A DNA stretch of 64,000 nucleotides, taken from the NCBI GenBank assembly GCA_963942565.1, contig OZ012693.1:3984880-4048879 (forward strand), read 5' to 3'. Made by a program: the position numbers and the translations under genes. Shown here piece after piece: positions 24,401-36,680 of this stretch. This DNA is from Maea johnstoni. Taxonomy: Eukaryota > Annelida > Polychaeta > Spionida > Magelonidae. The notes under the pieces were generated by a model. That model ran no database searches and had not been told where the DNA came from. It saw nothing but the letters and a program-made list of their open reading frames with translations. How positions within the stretch are numbered: position 1 is the first letter of the stretch; every line of letters starts with the position of its first letter.

Positions 24401-27400
24401 GATTTACCTATTGTTTAATTCTTATTATTGGTTTATTACAAGTTCTGTAAGTTGTGAATGAAAGCTTAACAGAAAGTTATGATTTGAAGGCCTCTGAAAA
24501 CAAACACTTTTCTTCACTGCCCTTATAATTGTTATAAAGCAAAAATCTATGCTTGGCTGATCTGGGTATTTAAAATCTGTTGTTCAAACAAGCTGCTCCT
24601 CATTAAAACTGTACTGTATTGTAGGCAATGTACTGTAGGGTGTGAGATACTAAACATACTCTACTGACTTGTAATAAGGCAAGAACTTGCTCTGTAAGCC
24701 AAAATAAAATGGACATGATTTTCCATAAAAAAGTAAGGCTTTTGAAATTACTAAATAAGAGTAATTAATTGTAAGATAATTGCTGCTTTCCCAACTTCTA
24801 CATCTCCACTTAGTAATCTATCACCTTCACCTGTCCTCCTTATCCTGTTCTGATCAATACAAACACAATAGAAAAACAGAATGGTGTCATTGTTATCACA
24901 TAGTTATTGTCAAGTTTTTTCGTTCTGGCACTCACCTTATGCCTAAAATAGAACATGTAGTAGTTAGTTGTCAGATGCTAATAGGTAACCGTGCCTAATA
25001 ATCCTCTTGGGAATTCTAAGATGTCTAAGGCATCAGGAATTTCATTATTTTAAGCCAATATGTTACCAAGTGATACTTTGATAGAGAATTATTGGAAAAT
25101 TATTTGTGTTTCTCTTTTACATCTCATACAAATGTGGAGTTAGCACATGTCAGGCACCTGAAACTTGATAGTGCTTGCTTATTCTAACTCGATGCTTTTT
25201 GATAGACTTCCTATTGTATAACTACCTTAGAATGTAACATTCATACTGCAGCGGCCTGTCAGCATGGTAGCATTTGAATGGAGCTAAGTGATGAATCTTT
25301 TGCTTAAGATATCGTATTGGGTTCTTTACCTTTATTTTTCTATGATCAACTTCCAACATTCATTTCTTTGTCATTACCCCCTCGGCCCACACTTCAATAA
25401 ACAGGTTTTAATAGCACACAGTAGAGTGTGAAATTATTATGGTTTTATGGATGACTAAATTGAACAACATTGGATATTACTTTTATTTCAATTTGTTTGT
25501 CCATTCACATCCTCCAAAATCATTAATATGATATCATACTTTGTTTTCCATGTCATCTGTTTGAAAAGGCAGCTGGCAATGTAAATCTTAACATTTGCAG
25601 CTGCTGCAGTATTCTAAAAAGAGGTCACCTATATATGTGAAATGGGAGCGATTGTAAATGTCTTATAGATGGTTTGTCACAGAGTTATACGTGGTCTACA
25701 GTGCCCTTCTGGCTTGTATATTTGCCTGCAGCATAATTAAGGTGGAGCGGGAGGGGGATAGAGGCATGTTGAAAGCATGGAGGCCTCTGTTGAATATCCT
25801 TATACCTTAACAATTATTCTATAAGCTTTTAACTGGTAAACTAAAGGACTAAAGGTGCTCTAAGTCACAGATTCCACTGACTAGGGTACTCTTAACCTGA
25901 TATCAGAACTGATGATTATTATCCTGTTTTATATTTTCTATGCTAAATAGTTGAACATCTGTGATTTTGTTTGTAGTATCACATATTGATATTGTTTTTG
26001 TTGTTTTTAGAGAGCAGCAGCCAACGATGCCAATAACAGTAACATTATAACACAGAGCAGCGCACAGTGGGATGGTGGAGGGGACTCGGTCGGCCACCAT
26101 AAAACAGAACAACAACAACCGCAACAACAACACATCACCTTCAACCAGACACAGTTCATATCTAGTCCCCTGACCCAGGTGGCAGGCGTAGGAATCGGCA
26201 GCTCTCCCCAATTATCACTCAGTCCCTTACCGTATCCGCAACAGACGCAGTCTCCCCAGATCTATCAGCATCATCATCAGCAGCAGCACCAGCAGCAGGT
26301 GTTACATCCCACAGCATCACCCCTCACAAACAGGTAAGAAATGCGCCTCCCAATACATACACCCAGGGTTCGAAAATAAAACGGATTTAGGGACTTTGTT
26401 AATGGAAATGATTAGTGTCCCTACTAATGTCAGAGCAAGGCAGGGTATTAGACTGCAGGACAAGTTCAAAAAGATTTATTTAGTTTATCTGTTTGCCACC
26501 AGGGGCACCTCAATAAGCAAGCGTGTCCTAATGGAAGTACTTAGTGCCCCTAATAATGTTAGAGGAAGGCAAGGTACTAGACTGCAGAACAAGTTCAAAC
26601 AAATCTTTAGTTCATCTGCTCGCCACCAGGGGCACCTTAATAAGCAAGTGTGGCCTAGTGGAAGTGCTTAGTGCCCCTAATAATGGTACAGGAAGGCAAG
26701 GTACTAGACTGCAGGACAAGTTCAAAAAAATATTTTAGTTTATCCAATCACCACCAGGGGCACCTCAATAAGCAAGTGTGTTATATTGAATGAATGACTA
26801 GATAAATGCAATTAGTCATAGAAAATGTGAGTCACATAATCAAAGATAACAATATCAATATCACTTCATTGAAAGGAAGCTGTGGATGAAGCATTGTTTG
26901 TTTTTTGTTTGGGTCTATTTATTCCATATTTTGGCTTTTTTTCACATTGTGTTCTTGGTACATAGTTTAAGAACCAGTTTTACTTCAATTGTTGTCAATT
27001 TTATAAACGCAATTTTTTTGCCATCTCTGTTGTTAATTTATTCTCTATGTTTGTTTTTCAGAACGTCGTCACCTTTAGTACAGCGCTATCCACAGCAGAT
27101 TCTGCCCAAGGTAGAGACAAGTGCGGCTGGTAACACAGCACAGACACAGCAGCAACAACAACAACAACAACAAGCAGGGAGTGGAGGCAGTGGAGGAGGG
27201 GGAACGGTCAATGTAACTGCTGGACAGAACATTGTCATCCAGAACCCAAATGTTCTCAACATAAACTTGAGCCAGGGACAGATTCAGGCCACAGGGCCAG
27301 TGCAATTTCAGCCGCAGGGCAACCTCAACCTGATGGCTGCCACTGCCGGGACGGTCCCGGGCCAAATCAACCTGCAAGGGACGTTAATACAGACGTCAAA

Positions 27401-28187
27401 TGGAAAGCAGATCTTGATACAGCAGGGCCAGCCCTTGCAGGCCGGTCAGCAGATCAATCTAGCTGGGCTCCAGACAGCTGGTCTACAGCCCGGTCAGCAA
27501 ATCTTTTTTCAGCAGCCACAGGGACAGGCCCCGCAGCAGCAGCAGCAACAGGCTACGGTTGGTGGCGGTGCTGCTCATCTGAATGCTGCAAACGTTGCCT
27601 TGAACAATGCTATTAGGTTACAAAATCAGCAGCAGCAGCAACAGTTTAATGTGAATTCGGCGCAGCCGCAGATACAAACTCAACAACAGCAGCAGCATCC
27701 GCAAAATGTGAACTTATTTAATGTTGGTGGTGCTGGTGCGCCTCAGGGACAGCCGCAGATTCTGATCCAGCGGAATCAGGCGGGCAACCAGCACCAGAAT
27801 ATCATACTGCGAACTCTTCCCGCCACGCAGGCTGGTCAGCAGGTCCAGCTGGGCATGCTGGGGGCGGCGCAGGTTCAGTTAGCCCAGCTAGCTCACTCCG
27901 GCGGCGCCAACACCCAGGTGACCGCTAGTCCAGGCTTGGTAGCCAATCAGCAGGTGCTGGCTAGCCCCTCACCTGGTCCTCCTGTACAGCAATTACCACA
28001 ACAACAACAACAACAGCCGCAGCAACAACAACAACAGCAAAATACTGCGGTTAATCCACAAACAGTGACTGTGAATATAGGGGGACAAAATATCAACTTA
28101 CAGCAGCTGCAGAACTTGAATCTTCAGCAGTTGAAACTGCTACAGAATATACAGGGACTGAATGTGCAGTTGGCACCTCAAGATATT

Positions 28188-28225
<38 letters not shown>

Positions 28226-28717
28226 TGTTTTGCAGCAGTCACAACAGCAGCAACAGCAGCTGCTGCAGCAGTCGCAACAGCATGTACTTCAGCAGCAGTC
28301 TCAGCAGCAACAACAGCATATCCTGCAGCAATCGCAGCAGCATATCCTGCAGCAGCCGAAGCAGCAGCATGTGCTGCAGCAGTCCCAGGAGCCTCAGCAG
28401 CAGCATACGGTCAGTAGCACCTCTCAAAGTCAAAACAATGCTGCGTTACAGAATACTCTTCAGAACATTATTGCCACTAGTCAAGTCCAGGCGCAGTTCA
28501 AACAACAACAACAACAACAGCAGAGTCAGCAGCAGCAGCCGCAACAGCAGGTTGTTCCTAACAGTGGAATTCAGATCTCAGGGGGCGTGGCCCATATAGG
28601 CATGGGCCAGAATGCCGTGGGCTCGCAGCAGCTCAGCCTGCAGCAGAAGGAGCAGCAGCAACAGCAGCTCTTTCAGCAGGTACTCCGACTGCAGCGTGAG
28701 AAACAGCAGCAACTCGC

Positions 28718-28750
<33 letters not shown>

Positions 28751-31700
28751 GAACCTGGGCAACTCTCAAAATGCTGGTAATAACTCTGTGAGTTCTACCG
28801 GTCTGTCTGTGACCACTTCTGCGGTGACTTCTTTATACTCCCAATCGAAGCTGACTGTTGCCCAGGCAGCTCAGGCCATACAGGTCAAGTCGGTATCAGG
28901 CAGTAATGCTGTTACGCAGGTTGTGAACTCTGGTGGGGCTGGGGCACAGCAGACATTATCATCTAAAGCAAACCCGCAGGTTCAGTTACAGCAGCAACAG
29001 GGTGGTGTTCATAACCTACTCGGCTCCCAGGGGGTGCCCCAGGGGCAGGGTATCCAGCAGGTGGCCATGTCTCCCCAGGGTAGCAGCACCCTACCCACAC
29101 TACCCGCAGGAGCAGCGGGTCAGAGTCAGCCCAACTCCAACGTGCAGATCCTGCCTAATGTGCCAATGTTGTCCAAGCAGCAGCAGCAGACTCTCAATCA
29201 ACTAGTGGGAGCAGGGGGAAGTGCCATCCAGCCTAAGCTGCAGACCGTCACGCTCAGCCCCCAGGCCCAGCAGACCTTGCAGAAGATCCAGACGCAACTC
29301 AAGTACCTGCAGACCCTCAAGAAGCCCAGCCAGCATCAGAAAGAGCTCATGCAGAGACTCACGGTTGTCCAGCAAACTATCATACTAAAAGCCAGGCAGG
29401 CCATGGCCCAGCAAGGAGTTAGTGTGCAGCAGCAACCACAGGTGGCAGCACCGGTCATTCAGGCACCTGGGCAGCAGCAGCAGAATCTGAATGTATCGCA
29501 GACAAATCTCCAGCAGCCTCAGCAGCAGCAGGCTCAGCAAGTCGGAATAGCGGCAGCCTCTAATGTGGGCATGCAGCCCATCATGACACAAGCAGGCCTA
29601 CAGCAACAACAGAGTACCAGCAACAATCTCACCTATCTCATCACTCCAAATCAAAATAGTCCCAATCAGAATGTAGCTGTTACTAACAGCAAAGGTGGTT
29701 CCTCTATAGGGCAGGGCAAGGTGACTAACCAGCCCCTGAAGCAGCATTTTATCCTGGCAAAGACTACAGAAGGCAGCGCCACAGTGGTGGGGAATGCGGG
29801 TATGTCTACTGCAGTAGTGGCCGGAGGAAAAGTCCCCATCATCACCAATCCACAGAATCTCAATCAAATTAAGGTGAGAACAATCAAAGAGTAAAGATTC
29901 AGCAAGCTCCGTAAATTCTTGGAAATTTGAGCCACTGATTATTTTGCAAAATAGTTATTGGGAAATATGGACCTCTCTTGATCTATCACTGGTAACTGTT
30001 TCATAAAGTATGGACAGCTATAACTCTGCTTTGTCAGTATTTTCATAAAGTATTCCAAATTACTGAGAATTTACAGTAGTCTACAATGAATATGATAGCC
30101 CTATTCTATCAGACTAAAAAGATTGCCAAAATCAACCAATGTTTCTGAAGTTGTGGAAGAGTATTTTTGGTAGAAATAGGTCTTAGGCAGGAAATGGTTT
30201 TCAAATCATAGCTAGAGGAAGTTGAGGAACCCCCCAAAAATCCTGCTGAATTTGTCAACCCAGTGCAAAACATACTCCTGGATATGACCTGGATACCTAA
30301 ATACAAGTACTTGGTCTTGAATTTCTATTGAAGTCTTGATATAGGCATCCCTAAGATTTTCCCTTGAAAATGAATATAAAGACGTTAATTCATTACTTCA
30401 AGATACCACACATTTTCATAACAAGTACATTCATAATTTTTATTGTTATAGGATATTCTTGCCCTCTTTCTTGAAAACTATGACAAATGTAGTTTCACAG
30501 ATTACCCAAGATTTCTAGAAATGCCAGCCTGTCACCAAGTCACAAAATTTGTGCCCATCCATATTTGATCACTCAGCTTCTTCAAATCCTTGTACTAACT
30601 ACATTTGATAGCCTACCTTATCAAAAAGGGCAATTTACACTTCAGCCATGTCTTAGAAGATGGTTTGTTATAAAAATATTTGACTATTGGTCCAAAAAAA
30701 TAAAAAAAATAGAAAATTTATCATGGAAATTTTTGCCTGTCTAAAAAGGAGGTTTTCAGGAAACAGCCAAAAAAAGGCTGGACGGATCCTGGCTAGGTCC
30801 CTGTGTGCAGCTTCTCGGTCTTTATATATTTGCATTTGTGTGTGTGTTTTCAAGATTGTCATTTTGTGTGTTGTAGCTGCCGACTCAGGTGTTGACTCAG
30901 AACCTGAAGGATAAGCTGGCCAAGATGAGCCCAGAGCAGCAGCAGTTGTTCTACAAGCACCAGCAGGCCCTCCTCCTCAAGCTCCAGCAGCAGCAGATAC
31001 AGGTACAGCAACAGAACAAGCAGGGCGGCGCAGCGACGGTGGTGGCCGGGACTGCTGCTACTGTCACTGCTGGTGGCGCCCCCAATATACAGATAAAGGT
31101 ACCAGTCACTATACAGGTAGGCACATGCTTCATCTATTAGCTAAGTCGGACACTTAAATTTCAGGCTAGGGGTTTTATAGCTCTTACTTTCACTTATGTC
31201 ACTTATAGCAGAACTGCTATGTACAATCTTGTTCCACTGTGTTCACAATGTCCCAACAACCTGAACATTTTCCCTAGCAGGCATGTTCATTAAGTTCATT
31301 CTGGAGAGTATACACTGACCGCACTTATTATGCTGCTGCTGGCTAGTTTGGCCAATGCAAAAATGAGTAAAATCCTGGTACATGGGTACTCATCTGAGAA
31401 TACTCAGCAACACCTATCCAATGAATATCAACATGACAGGGGTTAGATGGTTTTCAAAAATGTTAGCATCCTTGTGCTTCGTAAGAAAGTAGTCTCAGCG
31501 CTGGAAGGGTTAAACATGTAATATTCATCCAATGTTGCATTTCATCTAATCTTTATTATCTTATTACTGTAACACCCTGTATGTTATATTTTAATTGTTA
31601 TTTTGTAGTCGGCCAAGAGCCCCGACAGCTTGTGTTTACTATGTAAAATTATTACCGACTTGAGCTAAAGATTATCTATCTATCTATCTATATGTAATTG

Positions 31701-34700
31701 ATTTCATTTTTATATCTATTTGTTGTGTTTTCAGCCTGTTGGTAAAGGAATCACTCAGATCCGTCCCCTCCTGGCTCAGACAGTGACTGGTCTCCCGGCA
31801 GGCACCACCCTCGAGTTGGCCCGGGGAATCAAAAGACCAGCTCCAGTCAGCAAGCAGCAATTGTAAGTACAAACCTGAGTTGATTTCAAAATTGCCATGT
31901 TATGGTGATAATTGTTCATTTGAAGTGGAAAGATAAAGAAAATATTTTCAGTATACTTATGTTATGCAATCAATAAATATATATATTCATATATATATAT
32001 AGTGTTATGTGTATGTATTGGTATTGATATGCAAAATCATGTTTCATTCAGCATATCCATTGTATTTTATTCCTAATGTGAATAATTTTAGTGTTATCTT
32101 AAACATGCATTTCGAAAAGAAAAAAATCCAAAAAAGTCGAAGTGGGTTTATGAACTACAGAAATGAATTGGCCGAAGAATTAGATCAAAGGGCTGTTAAC
32201 TACGGAATAAATCCTCTAAGTAAGAATGCGTTTCTGTAAACCTAATCTGCCTACTCCTCCTGATCAGATTATTTGCTATGAATGACCGTTATGATTTTGT
32301 AGAATCGCCCAGCAGTTGAATAGAGACCAGGCTGCCGCTATAAATGCTGACTGCAAGACTCCATTCAAGAATGTCAAGGATGCAGTCAAGCGCATGCTCA
32401 GGTTCCATGTCTTACAAGGGAAGGACCCCACAGCGTATGATCTGTATACAGGTACGATTTCAAAGGAAATAACACAGTACCTGACATTTTCAGTGTGCAC
32501 TACTTATCAATGGAATACTCCGCAACTACATATAAGGATATTTTTTTCAGAGACTAATTCATGCAAAAAAGTATGGACTATGTTGTGCACTTATCAAGAG
32601 CATTGTACCACAATACAAAAGCAAATCTATTTCAAACAAATCTACCTTCAGATCTCGTACACACCATTTGTGAAAAACTTGACATCATTACAAATACCAA
32701 ATTGGTCAGAAGTTCCTGCATCTGATTATTTCTTTCTTAAAGGGCAAATGCACCATCATAATGATTTAGGTTCAAAATGTGCCTATACGTGTCACCTTTC
32801 TAATAAGACCACCCGCAAGTCTGTCCTCCTCAGCACTCCTCAGATATGGCTTATGAAAGTTTGTAAAACACTAGCCATTGCAGGCCAATTAAGCACAATC
32901 AGTGGTATGAAGTGACTGCCAGTGCTGCTTCTGATTGGTTGAGAGATATCAGTGGCTGGGAGTGACTGCCACTGAAATCTCTCAACCAATCAGAAGCAGG
33001 GCTGGCAGTCACTTCATAAGCACCACTTCTGATAATGGCAGCCTCTATACCCAGACTCAGGCTAGTTTTTTACTAACTTTCATAAGCCATATCTGAGGAG
33101 TGCTGAGGAGGACAGACTTGCGGGTGGTCTTATTTGAAAGGTGACACATATAGGCACATTTTGAACCTAAATCATCATGATGGTGCATTTGCCCTTTAAT
33201 GGTTAATGCTTCTTTCAATTTAAGCCAATGGCTAGTGTCTCAACCTGATGGAAAAATACCTTTCTTTATAAGGTCATTCTAGGCAAATATTGTTTGATTC
33301 TCTTAAACAACACTGATTTTGTGATGAACCTCTTGGTTATATATGCTCAGAATATCATCGCATACTGTAAAACCCATTATTATCGCGCTCCTTTTAATTT
33401 CATGCATTTCGCGCTTGGTGATGATAACGCGTATATTACTGGCGCTGATATACGTTCAAAATAGCATAACAATGCCCCATCTCGTGGTGATACGGTTGAT
33501 GCGTGTAATTAAATGGCCGCGCTCAGATTCAGACGGCAGTTGCGTGAATAAAAAGGGGCGTGGTTATAAAGGGTTTTACAGTAGTATAAAATTTACTAAG
33601 ATTGTTGTGTAATCTACCTTTCAGCGGATAATTTATTTGAACAAGCCTCTCAAGAATTGCTGTCTAAAAAGGATAACATGTTCTCCAAGTACCGGTCACT
33701 GCTGTGGGCTGACAGTATGGTAAGTACCTAAATATTTGTTTTCATGGTCCCATACTAAACACCCCTAGACTCAAACAAGTACAACAAATCAATGAAAGTA
33801 ACATTTAAGTTTGCCACTTACAAGCATATTTAGTTCATTAGTTTTCCTTCAATTCCTTGACTTGCGTAAAGCTGTTTCATTAATTTAGGAGTTAAGTATA
33901 GATTCACTAAATACATGAAGGACAGTTGGTTAGGTTCTGTTTAAAGATTCTCCCTTTTCCCTGTTTGTTTGCAGTGTTATAATAATTTGTATGTGAATTA
34001 ACCGATTCATGCTTTCAAGTTCTGAATAAGTGTAGTCTTGATCTCTGATGCTTTCTAAAATAAACTGAAAATAAAACATGATTTCACAGAATATTTGAAG
34101 GAGAGTTTTCAGTTGAGATCAGATTTTCCAGAAATATTTCAAAAGATACTTGGTTACGAAGATATCACCCAGATAATCTAGCCATTTTAGGTATAGATAT
34201 TTATGTTCCTAGCCAATGATGGATGGACTAACAATTTTCTTGATTTTCAGCGGGAGAAAATCACGGCCGAGATGGTTATGATAGAGAGGATGTTTATTCA
34301 GGATGAGAAAAACTTATTCCAGGCAGAGAAAAAACTGGCTGCAGAAAGTCCAGGTAAGAGAACAATTCATCAAAACCTGCTAAAGCAGTTAAAACAGACA
34401 TTTAAAACAGAAATAGAATTTTAATACTTTATGGTCAAATATTCTATTAATCCATCATGTTTTCTAGAACAGCAAAAAACAGTGATATTATTGTTATATA
34501 CAATGAGTAGTCAATCTAAAATGGTAAGAAACTAGTAGTTGTGGTCTTGGCAAAATTACTTGATGAAATTCTAAAGAACAGGAACTCTAAGTACACTCTG
34601 ACACAAAATGATGGTCATTCTAAGGATGAAAAAATATATTATTAGGAACTCGTTCAAGAAACTGAATTGAGAAAAATATCTTTTTTAGGAAATTATTAAG

Positions 34701-36680
34701 AAACATACATGTATGTGAATTATACATAAAGGAAATCACTACTCAATCGTGTGAAAATTATTGTTTACAATCCTTTGTTATGTACTTGCAGATGAGTTTG
34801 TTCCAATACCTATAAAATTGTGCAAGGAAGAAAAGGAGGAAGAAGAGGAAATCAAGAAAGAAGTCAAGGAAGATATTAAGGAGGAGGTTAAGGAAGAAAC
34901 TCCTATGGAGATAGACCAAGATATAAAACCTGACCTGGATAAAGATTCTCATTCCGAAAAAACAACTTATGAGTCGCGGACGTTAGAGGCATCAGGCCAT
35001 GTGAAACTTGTGATAAAAAATATCCCTAGTCCCGCCCCCTCAAAACACTCACCACGGACTACTCACGGCAAAGATGATTTTGCCAAAGTTGAGATAAAAC
35101 ACTCACCGAAAAAGAGTTCTAAGAAATCCAAGGGATCAAAGGCCGAAGTCAAAGTGAAAACTGAACAAATATCTAGTGATGAATATGGGTCCAATATTGT
35201 TATTAAAAAGGAACCTCAGTCTGATATTTATGATATACGAAATGTAGATTTGACTCATCAAGGACACATCTCTGAACAGTCAAAAAGTCAGCAAAATGAA
35301 CAAATTGTGAATTCTCAGACTTTACCTGATGTTAGCATTATTAGTAGTAGTGGTGATATAACTAGGAAGGTGAAAGAGGAACAGTTTCCTGTGAAGGTTG
35401 AATCCCATGGTGCTAAGGAGGAGATGGAGGAAGGAATTCTGGATAGCTACTCATGTAGTCAAACAGACACTTCTCTCAGAGGATATCAGGATGTTGAAAA
35501 CCCATCTGAGGAAAGTGAAAGTGCTGTAAACCCTTCTGAGGAAAGTGAAAGTGCCGTAGCTGGCTTGCTGTCCAGTTCCATGACGTCGGAGGATGAAAGT
35601 GCCATACAACACTTTGATGTTGACTTTGAAACAAATTTCCCGCCGCGACCAGTAGTAGCTCCACCACCTGTGACTACAGCGCCATCTAATGGCCATAGTG
35701 AGACATCAGAGGTGCTGAATGCCATAGATAGCATCACGGAACTGGACGATATACAGGATGTCTCGGGCTACTCCACTCCCCCAAACACAACTCCTTCTCA
35801 GCCCCAGCAGTCAGCTCACTCTTACATGGACGAAACCCATGACAGTAGTTTAGATTTCTTGAATACCTCCCAAGAGGACGCTGACATGACTGATTCTGAG
35901 TATCTTAATACGCACCAAGTTAGTCAATCACAGGGTAGCGGAAACTTTCTTGGTCAATCGCAGGATGACAATCAGTATTCCAGCCAGTCACATGACTTTA
36001 ACAGCCATTCGCAGAGTTCCAGCCAATCACACGATCTGACTAGCCAATCACAGAGTTCTAGCCAGTCACATGATCTGATTAGCCAATCGCAAAGTTCCAG
36101 CCAATCACATGATCTGATTGGCCAATCACAAAGTTCCAGCCAGTCACATGATCTGATTACTCAATCACAGCAGTCCAGCCAGTCACATAACATGGTCAGT
36201 CAATCACAAAGTAAACATTACTCCGATCAGTCACATGATGCACTCCTCAGCCAACCACAGATAGAGCATTTTCCTAGCCACACCCGTGATGCCTTAATTG
36301 GCCAATCACAGAATAGCAATCCATTTCACAGGCCGTCACATGACCATCTGCTTGACCAATCAGATTTGAATACTAGCATGGACCAATCAGATCTTCTGAT
36401 GGAAGGTGAGGCGGTGTTCCATGGTGAGGGACTGAATGAGGAAATGCAGAGTGCAATAGACAGCATTCTTGGCCTTCAGCAGTATGACCTTCCTGAAGGT
36501 CAGAGCAGTGCTTACCTGGACAGTAGTAGTGTTCCACCGGTCGCAGAACCTGCGGACGAGCTGACCACAGCGGTCGACCCCGGCCAAAGTCAGATTGACC
36601 AATCAATTGAAGCTACTGAGGCTGATGATGCACCCATTGAGGATGACCTTGACGCAGCTGTGCAAAGTATACTCATGTAG
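21407..36680 (+). CDS. BICRA: BRD4-interacting chromatin-remodelling complex-associated protein
   Basis: BICRA/GLTSCR1 and its paralogue BICRAL are defining subunits of the ncBAF SWI/SNF remodeller. Ten coding exons join in frame: 21407-21447, 23498-23540, 26011-26333, 27062-29873, 30877-31116, 31735-31862, 32303-32451, 33625-33719, 34251-34353, 34792-36680. They give about 1940 residues (human BICRA about 1560). The N-terminus EDGRCLLDVINDPQAL matches the vertebrate start almost exactly. Residues about 100-1070 are glutamine-rich. The GLTSCR1 domain spans about 1197-1315 (FKNVKDAVKRMLRFHVLQGK; EMVMIERMFIQDEK). A Lys/Glu-rich segment (about 1320-1350), IKKEP/VKTEQ sumoylation-like motifs, a 13-residue SQSHD repeat array (about 1692-1795) and the conserved helix QSAIDSILGLQQ (about 1863) follow. 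All introns use GT-AG. The ancestor of the vertebrate pair likely corresponds to this single gene. A short exon between 23540 and 26011 could have been missed. Confidence 0.95.
23623..23927. mobile_element. hAT-type non-autonomous element, family A copy 1
   Basis: Ends are CAGGGTCTTAGCCAG and, inverted, CATAGTCTTAGCCAG. Perfect 8-bp target duplications ATCATATT flank it (23615-23622 and 23928-23935), the hAT hallmark. It is 305 bp, without coding capacity, in a BICRA intron just after the exon ending at 23540. Confidence 0.88.
26401..26781 (+). repeat. Three-copy minisatellite, about 128-bp unit
   Basis: Units begin near 26401, 26530 and 26657. Each contains TTAGTGCCCCTAATAATG, an ACTGCAGGACAAGTTC block and GCCACCAGGGGCACCT. 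It lies in the BICRA intron after the exon ending at 26333. The third unit is about as diverged as the others. Confidence 0.85.
30480..30804. mobile_element. hAT-like element, family B copy 2 (left end uncertain)
   Basis: Homologous to 19568-19871 through CTTAGAAGATGGTTTGTT and the right terminus GGATCCTGGCTAGGTCCCTG. The left terminus has decayed and its start is approximate. It sits in the BICRA intron before the exon at 30877. Confidence 0.5.
31322..31509 (+). mobile_element. piggyBac-type MITE, copy 2
   Basis: In a BICRA intron. The right end CTGGAAGGG is followed by TTAA (31510-31513); the left end is eroded (CACTTATTATGCTGCTGC). Confidence 0.8.
32741..33195. mobile_element. 455-bp foldback MITE with TTAA target sites
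   Basis: The whole element is palindromic. Outer arms of about 135 bp begin AGGGCAAATGCACCATCAT and differ at only about five positions. Inner arms (TTCTGATTGGTTGAGAGAT and its complement) are also near-perfect. TTAA flanks both ends (32737-32740 and 33196-33199). Arm identity suggests a recent insertion. It lies in the BICRA intron between the exons ending 32451 and starting 33625. Confidence 0.9.
33365..33581. mobile_element. mariner-type MITE with CTGTAAAACCC ends
   Basis: Inverted termini CTGTAAAACCC flanked by TA (33363-33364 and 33582-33583). The 217-bp body is unusually rich in CpG (ATCGCGCTCC, ATTTCGCGC, GGCCGCGC) compared with the surrounding AT-rich BICRA intron. Confidence 0.8.
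35934..36240 (+). repeat. BICRA: 39-bp coding repeat array in BICRA
   Basis: About six units of 39 bp encode S-Q-S-Q-S-S-S-Q-S-H-D-L-I with variation at the last positions. Most units contain CCAATCA or CCAGTCA on the sense strand. The array is in frame in the terminal exon and predicts a disordered Ser/Gln/His segment. Confidence 0.85.

Noticed and set aside
26360-26380. GGGTTCGAAAA as a Pol III B box or hAT end
   Set aside because: No matching A box upstream and no partner terminus or target duplication.
26886-27061. Methionine start of the long glutamine-rich frame at 26886
   Set aside because: The hydrophobic N-terminal stretch is intron read-through; the exon begins after the acceptor at 27060-27061 and joins in phase with the exon ending at 26333.
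28162-28769. Poly-Ser and poly-Leu frames within the BICRA exon
   Set aside because: Shadow frames of CAG/CAA repeats.
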